Shown here one piece after another: positions 58,472 to 64,000 of a stretch of DNA of 64,000 nucleotides. Within the stretch, counting starts at the first letter, position 1, and each line of letters opens with the position of its first letter. Source of the DNA: Paenarthrobacter histidinolovorans (GTDB lineage: Bacteria > Actinomycetota > Actinomycetes > Actinomycetales > Micrococcaceae). The stretch lies in contig NZ_BMPM01000002.1 of assembly GCF_014647595.1 (NCBI RefSeq), positions 620,001-684,000 of the forward strand. The letters run 5' to 3'. A model generated the notes under the pieces. The model was not told where the DNA came from. It made no database searches and saw nothing but the letters and a program-made list of their open reading frames with translations. The position numbers and the translations under genes are program-made.

Positions 58472-59512
58472 CTAGGCAGCGACTCTAACCGGTACGCCTG
58501 TTTCCAGGGACTCCTGCGCTGCGTCGGCTACTTTGGAGGCAGCCACAGCGTCCTCGGGCGTGCAGGGATTCTTCCGCTGCCCGCGCACCAGTTCCACGAA
58601 CGCGGACATTTCCGAGCGGTACGCCTGGTCGAAGCGTTCAGCGAACGTGAGGTGAGGAGTGCCCGTGGGGAACTCCACGCCAGGCTCGGCGGACCGCACG
58701 GCCATCTGCTCGTCCATCCCCACCAGGACGGAGCCCTCCGAGCCTTGGAGTTCCAGCCGGACATCATGGCCGGCCCCGTTGTAACGGCTGGCCGAGACCG
58801 TGCCTACCGTACCGTCGTCGAACGTCACCACAGCCAAAGCAGTATCGACGTCGCCTACTTCACCGATTGCCGGGTCACCGTTGTTGGAACCCTTGGCGTA
58901 GACCTCCACGATTTCCTTGCCGGTGAGCCATCGGAGGATATCGAAGTCGTGGACCGAGCAGTCGCGGAACAAGCCACCCGAGGTGGCCAGGAACTGGACT
59001 GGTGGCGGCGTCATGTCGCAGGTGACAGCACGGACCGAATGGATCCACCCAAGCTCCCCGGCTTCGTACGCGCGTTTGGCCTCAAGGTAGCCGGCATCGA
59101 AACGGCGTTGATGGCCAATCTGCACCACACCGTTTTTCTCCCGGATGTAGTCGAGGACCGGGACTGATTCCGCCACGTTCACAGCCACGGGCTTTTCACA
59201 GAACACCGGGATGCCCGCATCAACGCCGGCCCGGATGAGGTCCGGGTGGGTTGCCGTGCCTGTTGCGATGACCAGGCCGTCCACCCCGGAGGCGATCAGT
59301 TCCTCAACGGACCCCACGAACTCAGCGCCGACACTGACCGCCACGGAACGTGCATGCTCCTCCGCGACGTCCGTCAGCTTCAGCCGCACCTGCACACCGT
59401 CCTGCGCCAGTGTTCTGTCCTGTTCAGTGCCGTTCAGAGCGCTGATGTTATTCGCATGCATTACGCCGATCCGGCCTACGCCTACCAGTCCGAGGGTCAC
59501 TTCGTTCGTCAT
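58472..59512 (-). CDS. Inositol 2-dehydrogenase-like Gfo/Idh/MocA oxidoreductase
   Basis: A 346-residue NAD-dependent dehydrogenase. The Rossmann motif is GLVGVGRIGVMHANNI, EKP occurs in VFCEKPVAVN, and the catalytic segment DCSVHDFDILRWLTG matches inositol dehydrogenases (Asp and His of the active site). Probably oxidises myo-inositol or a related cyclitol or sugar at C2. No other iol gene is adjacent, so the pathway is not fixed. A good promoter (TTGACA, 18 nt, TAGTCT on the minus strand) lies at 59568-59597, and a GTTTG/CAAAC inverted repeat overlaps its -35 box. Confidence 0.92.
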   Translation of the reverse strand: MTNEVTLGLVGVGRIGVMHANNISALNGTEQDRTLAQDGVQVRLKLTDVAEEHARSVAVSVGAEFVGSVEELIASGVDGLVIATGTATHPDLIRAGVDAGIPVFCEKPVAVNVAESVPVLDYIREKNGVVQIGHQRRFDAGYLEAKRAYEAGELGWIHSVRAVTCDMTPPPVQFLATSGGLFRDCSVHDFDILRWLTGKEIVEVYAKGSNNGDPAIGEVGDVDTALAVVTFDDGTVGTVSASRYNGAGHDVRLELQGSEGSVLVGMDEQMAVRSAEPGVEFPTGTPHLTFAERFDQAYRSEMSAFVELVRGQRKNPCTPEDAVAASKVADAAQESLETGVPVRVAA

Positions 59513-59567
59513 GTTCTGTCTCCGTCGCTGCAGCAGAAAGTGGTCTCCGGGCGAGAATCCTGAAGCG

Positions 59568-59597
59568 AGACTAGACCTTGTTAGTTTGTCCTGTCAA
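59568..59597 (-). promoter_or_regulatory. Predicted sigma-70-type promoter of the inositol dehydrogenase-like gene
   Basis: On the minus strand TTGACA (59597-59592) and TAGTCT (59573-59568) are 18 nt apart, about 56 nt before the start codon. The -35 box overlaps the inverted repeat GTTTG/CAAAC at about 59584-59599, a possible operator. Confidence 0.5.
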
Positions 59598-59740
59598 ACA
59601 TTTCACGCCATACTTCCCGTTGACTCAGAGCGGCCCCAACTCATGCAAGAACGCACGGCATCCCGTCACCCAACCCCTGCAACCACGGTGCGCGTCATGA
59701 CGCCCCCCCATTGCATCACTAAGAAGGTGGCATCAGACAG

Positions 59741-61453
59741 ATGTCCAAGAGCCTGACGCAAGAAAGCAGGAGCAGAGCCCTGAAGACACCGACGAAGATG
59801 TTCAACAAGATTTCGATGTGGCTGGGCGGTCCGTGGTCCGCAAGGCTATACGGGAAGCTCAATAGCTACGGGTACGTTGTTGTTGAGATGCGGTTCAGTG
59901 CCTCAACGTTTCGAGGACTGATCGATGAAGCACTGAGCAGGAACGGCTGGATGATCGAGGACGACAGCTGTTGGGAGTCAGAACGACGACTGACGGTGGT
60001 ACGCCTTGGTCCCCAACTCGTCGGGGCGAACGCCGGCGACACAGCGACCAAGGACCTCATGACAACGATGTCCTGCGTTCCCAACAAGCTGGAGCTGGTG
60101 GAAGCCAGGCATATTGACCCCGCTTTCGAACAAGTGCCCGCATGGACAATTGATGAAAACGCAACGATTGTTCGGACTTCTGACAAAAAAGCCCCGCGAA
60201 TCTATGGTGACCGGGCGCATGTCCTCGCGCGTTTCGAAGTGCTCTTTCCTCTGATTGCCCCAATCCCGGCGAACGCTGCTGCACGTAAATTGGATCCTGA
60301 AACCAGGCGCATCACCATCCCCGGCGTTCGGCGGGCGGCTGCGTTTACAGCAATCGCAGCCCTCGTCATGATGGCGTCGGGATGGCTTCTCTACTCTGAA
60401 CCGCACTTCGCATTGAACGCTTCCGAACTGCTGCCCGTGATCGCCCCGATAACCATGGTCGGCAGCGGCGTTTGGGTCTTTATCTGTCATCTCGTTTACA
60501 AGCTGGGGCTTCTGGTTGCGGATCGTAGGGGGAAGTTCAAGGGATCGGCGTTCAACCGTCGCTTAGTCAAAGACCCCTCGCCGGCAGACTCACCAGCCGT
60601 ACGATGGGCACTCCGGTCATGGTGTTGGCCGAGCAGACGCGCGGCTGTTGATCCGGGGATCAAAACCTACATGCGGATCAGATTCGTTGCGATCACCCTA
60701 GGGCTTACCGGCGCTTCGTTTGCTGCCGGTGGTTTGCTCCAAATTCAGTGGGCCACCCGCCCACAAAGTCCGGACGTAGTCATTGGAATCATCGTCGCAT
60801 TGTGTTTGCTGGGTGTCGCTTGGCTCGCAACCCAACTGATCCAGGCTCGGTGGCTACTCCGGGCAAGAACACTTCCACGACTGACCTTGAATATTGCCTC
60901 TGCCGCAATCATCCTCACCGTTCTCACGCGGTTCCCGGCATGGGCCTACCTGGTCGGCATGGAAGCAGGGCATCTCATTGGAGTCGTTGATTGGACCCAG
61001 CTTCTTTCTTTCGTCCCCGATATTGGCGTCCTGCTGTTCCTGTGCCTGCTCGGATGGCTTGCGACGTGGTACGGCCGGCAAATAGGCTCGGGCGGCTTCC
61101 TGATGACCATCATGTTCTGGATGGCAGCACTGGTGGGCGTGCTCAATATCGCCCAATCCCAAATGATGGCCGGCTATAACCTCCGCGTCCATGGGACTTC
61201 TGAATTCGCCAGGATTAACTATCCCGTCCGGGCGTGCATGACAAAGTTCGCCGATCCCGCCAACCCTCAGTCAGTCTGGCTTCTGGGCAGTACCGGCAGC
61301 CAGATCATAGTCACGACACGAAGTCCAAGTGCGGAGTCCTTGACGGTTCCTGGTCATGTGTCTGCGGTGCCCAGCAGCAGCATCATTCTCGATTTAGTTT
61401 CAGACGAGGCATCTGCTGACGCATCCTCCGTGAACGGATGCCCAAAATCTTGA
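59741..61453 (+). CDS. Polytopic membrane protein of unknown function
   Basis: A 570-residue protein not assigned to any family. The N-terminal 190 residues are soluble and mixed alpha/beta (GYVVVEMRFSASTFRGLIDE; NGWMIEDDSCWESERRLTVV). About seven or eight hydrophobic segments follow between residues 200 and 480, interrupted by a basic loop (about 265-310). The last 90 residues are polar and probably external (YPVRACMTKFADPANPQSVW). The base composition is less GC-rich than its neighbours and the flanks are long non-coding gaps, which suggests acquisition by transfer. AAGGTGG lies before the ATG. A real gene by its membrane pattern; no function proposed. Confidence 0.75.
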   Translation: MSKSLTQESRSRALKTPTKMFNKISMWLGGPWSARLYGKLNSYGYVVVEMRFSASTFRGLIDEALSRNGWMIEDDSCWESERRLTVVRLGPQLVGANAGDTATKDLMTTMSCVPNKLELVEARHIDPAFEQVPAWTIDENATIVRTSDKKAPRIYGDRAHVLARFEVLFPLIAPIPANAAARKLDPETRRITIPGVRRAAAFTAIAALVMMASGWLLYSEPHFALNASELLPVIAPITMVGSGVWVFICHLVYKLGLLVADRRGKFKGSAFNRRLVKDPSPADSPAVRWALRSWCWPSRRAAVDPGIKTYMRIRFVAITLGLTGASFAAGGLLQIQWATRPQSPDVVIGIIVALCLLGVAWLATQLIQARWLLRARTLPRLTLNIASAAIILTVLTRFPAWAYLVGMEAGHLIGVVDWTQLLSFVPDIGVLLFLCLLGWLATWYGRQIGSGGFLMTIMFWMAALVGVLNIAQSQMMAGYNLRVHGTSEFARINYPVRACMTKFADPANPQSVWLLGSTGSQIIVTTRSPSAESLTVPGHVSAVPSSSIILDLVSDEASADASSVNGCPKS

Positions 61454-61658
61454 GAACACACCGACGGGCACAGCGGCTCCGACCAGGATGTGCGCCGTGG
61501 AACCAAACGCTTCGCGAAGAATCCACTGCCCAGCTACAAGGTGGCGGCGAACGCAATCCGTTGACTCATCACTGCGGTTTGCATGTGAGTCCTTTCGAAA
61601 TCCAAGAGCAGCTCCATGCCCCTCTTTGAACCAAGTCCGCCAGCGCGCCCAGCGCAAT

Positions 61659-61690
61659 GCAAGGCGGCGGCGTAAGGGCCACCGCCTTGC
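61659..61690 (-). terminator. Hairpin after the sugar isomerase gene
   Basis: GCAAGGCGG (61659-61667) and CCGCCTTGC (61682-61690) form a 9-bp stem 18 nt past the stop at 61708. The remaining gap 61454-61658 shows only a 15-codon frame on the minus strand (start near 61585) with a good ribosome binding site, and no convincing gene. Confidence 0.6.
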
Positions 61691-61707
61691 CGGGCTCCTC
61701 TTTCTGC

Positions 61708-62727
61708 TTAGGCAGGAACGTTCAATGACTGCTCCAGCGCGGCATCGGCATCCAGCAGCACTTTCGCCGCAACCTCCAGTCCTTCGATGCGGCCCAGGGA
61801 GACGTCCTCATGCTCGATATTGACCAGCATGTTCGGGTCTACGTCATGGAGCGCCCGGAGGAACTCGGTCCAAAAGGCGGTATCGTGCCCGCGGCCCAGT
61901 GCAACGAAGTCCCAGGCCGAGTTCTTTGGCCATTCATTGGCCCACTCGTCGCCGCCAAGGTTGGTGCGGTTCTCGTCGACCGAGAGCCTGCGGAAGCTGT
62001 TGTCCAGTACTCCATAAAGCGCAGCGTTGCCCTTATTCACCCGGACGTCCTTGGCGGCCGCCTGGAACACCAGCGGGCCAAGCTCCCGGACCACTGCCAC
62101 CGGGTCCATCTGCTGCCAGAACAAGTGCGACGCATCCAGTTCCACGCCTACATGGGTGGCCCCGGTGAGCTCGATCAGCTTGTAAACGTCAGCGGTGTTG
62201 AAGACGATATTCTGCGGGTGCAGCTCCAGGGCCACCTTGACGTCATGATCTGCGGCGAGACGATCGGTTTCCCTCCAGAATTCCGCGGCCACGCCCCATT
62301 GGTAGTCCAGCACATCCAGTGCCGCTGAGTTCCAGGCATTGACCACCCAATTGACGGTAGTGGCGCCCGGCTCACCACCGGGGAGACCGGACATCGTGAC
62401 CACCCGGTTCTGGCCCAAACGGCCGGCCAGACGGATCGAGCGCCTAATGTCCTCCGCGTGCTTCCCACCGATCCCGCGATTGGGGTGCAGTGGGTTGCCG
62501 TTGCAGTTCAGGCCGGCTATGGAGACGGCAGTGCCCTCGAAGACCGCAAGGTAGTCGTCGCGGGCTGCGTCGCTTTCCAGGATCTGGTCAAAGGTGGGCA
62601 CATGCACAGCGGGAAGGAAGCCGCCTGTATTGATCTCGATCCCCGTGAGCCCGAGGTCGGCAATGACCTTCAGCGCTTCGGCCAGCGGCCGGTCGTGCAG
62701 GATCGCGTTGTAGACGCCGAGCTTCAT
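61708..62727 (-). CDS. Sugar phosphate isomerase/epimerase family protein (TIM barrel)
   Basis: A 339-residue xylose-isomerase-like TIM-barrel protein. It starts MKLGVYNAILHDRPLAEAL and has metal-ligand segments KVALELHPQN (Glu), GVELDASHLFWQ (Asp/His), AAAKDVRVNK and NIEHEDVSLG (Glu). Such enzymes isomerise or epimerise free or phosphorylated sugars and inosose derivatives. Its start overlaps the stop of the dehydrogenase gene by 4 nt, so the pair acts together, typically dehydrogenation followed by isomerisation or dehydration of an unusual sugar. Exact substrate not deducible. Confidence 0.93.
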   Translation of the reverse strand: MKLGVYNAILHDRPLAEALKVIADLGLTGIEINTGGFLPAVHVPTFDQILESDAARDDYLAVFEGTAVSIAGLNCNGNPLHPNRGIGGKHAEDIRRSIRLAGRLGQNRVVTMSGLPGGEPGATTVNWVVNAWNSAALDVLDYQWGVAAEFWRETDRLAADHDVKVALELHPQNIVFNTADVYKLIELTGATHVGVELDASHLFWQQMDPVAVVRELGPLVFQAAAKDVRVNKGNAALYGVLDNSFRRLSVDENRTNLGGDEWANEWPKNSAWDFVALGRGHDTAFWTEFLRALHDVDPNMLVNIEHEDVSLGRIEGLEVAAKVLLDADAALEQSLNVPA

Positions 62728-63911
62728 AGCGTGATCTTCTTTCCGTTGTTGAGCGCGGAGTCGGTCACCGCGCCGAGGAGCTCCATATTGCGGACACCTT
62801 CATCGAAGGTGGCACAGCGGGGCAGGGAGGCCTCTGCGCTGAGCCCGGCAACCTCCTCCAGGAAGGCCCGCGCCTGGTAGCCGAACGCGTCATTCTGGCC
62901 GAAACCAACTTCGGGGGCATCCATGGCCAGACCCCCGGCGATGTAGGGGTGGCCCGGGCCAAGGATGACTTGGCGGTAGCCATTTTCGTTCCCGGAGCCA
63001 TCGTTCAGGAACAACTGGATCTCCGATGGCCGGCGCTGGTCGAATTTCGCGCCGCCGTTTTCGCAGAACACCTCGAATTGCAGGCTGTTGGCATGGCCCG
63101 CCGCAACACGGGATACTTCAAAACTGCCGGCCCCATTGGCGAACTCGGCGTTGAACGCTGCGTAGTCGTCATTTTCCACGGCTTCGAACACATCACTGAC
63201 GGCAGCGTGGTCATGACCCATCACTGCACTGAGCGGCAGGGGTCGCTTGTGGATCGCCGTCGACAGGCGCCCGCCGCTGATGGATGTGATGTCGCCGCAG
63301 AGGAATTCGGAGATGTAGGTCAGATGGCTTCCGACGTCGGCGAGCGCGCCTGAGCCGGGCCCACCCTTGTAGCGCCAGCTCATGGGCGCGGCGGGGCTGA
63401 AGCCGTAGTCGGTCCAGTATCGGCCGCTGAAGTGGAGCACGTTGCCGAGCGTGCCATTGCCGATCAGGTCCCGGATGTAGGCGATGCCGGGGGTGCGGCG
63501 GAACGTGAAACCGATGCGGGCAAGGGTTCCGCGGGCTTCCGCTGCCCGCGCGGCGTCGGCCATGGCCCGCGCGTCCTCCAAGGTATCGCTGAGCGGCTTT
63601 TCGCACAGGACATGCTTGCCGGCCGCCAACAACCCCTCAACCACTTCGCGGTGCAGCGAGTTGGCGATGACAACGCTGACAACATCGATGTCGTCAGCGT
63701 CCGCGATGGCTTGCCACGAGGTGTCGTTGCGTTCGTACCCAAAACGACGTGCGGCCAACGAACCGAATTCAGCATTGACGTCGCCGATCGAGACCAGGCG
63801 GAGCGGGGGAAGTACCGGGCTGTAGAGGGCAGATGCCGTGCGGTAGGCGGCAGCGTGGGCCTTGCCGGCCATGCCTGCGCCAATGACGGCGACGCCGAGG
63901 CTTTCAGCCAT
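62724..63911 (-). CDS. Gfo/Idh/MocA family oxidoreductase
   Basis: A 395-residue NAD(P)-dependent dehydrogenase with the Rossmann motif GVAVIGAGMAGKAHAAAY, EKP in HVLCEKPLSD and the C-terminal segment GSGALADVGSHLTYISEFLCG. It is slightly longer than the usual 340-380 residues. AAAGGAG lies 6 nt before the ATG at 63911. First gene of the visible leftward unit with the TIM-barrel isomerase. A perfect LacI-type palindrome (63961-63974) lies 50 nt upstream, so the unit is likely repressed by a LacI-type protein different from the two at 9752 and 14692, because the half-site differs. Confidence 0.95.
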   Translation of the reverse strand: MAESLGVAVIGAGMAGKAHAAAYRTASALYSPVLPPLRLVSIGDVNAEFGSLAARRFGYERNDTSWQAIADADDIDVVSVVIANSLHREVVEGLLAAGKHVLCEKPLSDTLEDARAMADAARAAEARGTLARIGFTFRRTPGIAYIRDLIGNGTLGNVLHFSGRYWTDYGFSPAAPMSWRYKGGPGSGALADVGSHLTYISEFLCGDITSISGGRLSTAIHKRPLPLSAVMGHDHAAVSDVFEAVENDDYAAFNAEFANGAGSFEVSRVAAGHANSLQFEVFCENGGAKFDQRRPSEIQLFLNDGSGNENGYRQVILGPGHPYIAGGLAMDAPEVGFGQNDAFGYQARAFLEEVAGLSAEASLPRCATFDEGVRNMELLGAVTDSALNNGKKITL

Positions 63912-63960
63912 TGATTTCTCCTTTGAAATTTCGCCGCAGCGTCCAGGCGCTTACGACATT

Positions 63961-63974
63961 TTGTAGCGCTACAA
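63961..63974. promoter_or_regulatory. LacI-type operator TTGTAGCGCTACAA
   Basis: A perfect 14-bp palindrome with the central CG step typical of LacI-family sites, 50 nt before the dehydrogenase start. It is unrelated to GTTTACGTAAAC apart from the CG centre. Confidence 0.62.
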
Positions 63975-64000
63975 TTTTGCGCTGGATTTGATCGTAGCTA

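Noticed and set aside
61400..61657. 85-codon minus-strand frame in the 61.5-kb gap
   Set aside because: No start with a ribosome binding site in this frame; the best signal nearby belongs to a 15-codon frame in another register.
1..64000. tRNA, rRNA and insertion-sequence genes
   Set aside because: No cloverleaf-like clusters, rRNA landmarks, transposase motifs or terminal inverted repeats flanking a transposase were noticed on reading. A covariance-model search was not possible here.

Overview
The window is high-GC actinobacterial chromosome. The gene content (DUF222/HNH endonuclease, AbiEi-DUF559 fusion, CUT1-type sugar importers without a local ATPase, many GTG/TTG starts) fits Micrococcaceae of the Arthrobacter/Paenarthrobacter type; the genus is an inference. 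I saw no rRNA, tRNA, insertion sequence, prophage or CRISPR array.

Region 1 (about 0.2-30.9 kb) is a large plant-polysaccharide utilisation locus, most likely for type II arabinogalactan. Its core enzyme is a secreted 1433-residue protein joining a GH30 endo-beta-1,6-galactanase-like domain to a GH43_24 exo-beta-1,3-galactanase-like domain (21250-25551). Around it lie two ABC sugar importers (binding proteins at 6385-7740 and 17883-19199, each with two permeases), an intracellular GH35 beta-galactosidase, an aldose 1-epimerase and GalE, a secreted alkaline-phosphatase-superfamily enzyme that shares its two C-terminal modules with the galactanase, a DUF1349 protein, a DUF5107-TPR protein and a DUF6067 glycoside hydrolase. 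Two closely related LacI regulators (9752-10843, 14692-15828) have the same recognition helix. Copies of one 12-bp palindrome (consensus GTTTACGTAAAC) lie before most transcription units, so the locus looks like one regulon. Both lacI start codons lie inside an operator copy.

The same regulon carries a set of surface proteins resembling the WxL/Csc complexes of lactobacilli and enterococci: a membrane-anchored DUF916-type protein (19432-20505), two secreted WxL-like paralogues (947-1570, 20530-21153) and a very small LPATG sortase substrate (1844-2230). This is the best candidate for a poorly described system in the window.

Region 2 (31-39 kb) holds cutC, an acyl-CoA thioesterase, a heterodimeric ABC exporter pair and a MarR-regulated 14-TM DHA2 drug transporter with a coiled-coil tail. 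Region 3 (39.2-47.8 kb) has a ureohydrolase overlapping a ThDP-dependent decarboxylase-like enzyme, an APC permease, an AbiEi-DUF559 protein, and an XRE-cupin regulator divergent from a sodium:solute symporter. Shared ACAAC half-sites suggest a guanidino-compound/arginine catabolic regulon.

Region 4 (48-58.4 kb) contains small hypothetical genes, an MbfA-like ferritin-VIT1 iron transporter, two tandem membrane-anchored zinc metalloproteases, a long LOG-family protein, a secreted PIG-L deacetylase with chitobiase-like and FG-GAP repeats, and a DUF222/HNH endonuclease. Region 5 (58.4-64 kb) has an inositol-2-dehydrogenase-like gene, an orphan polytopic membrane protein, and a sugar isomerase/dehydrogenase pair behind a LacI-type palindrome at the right edge.
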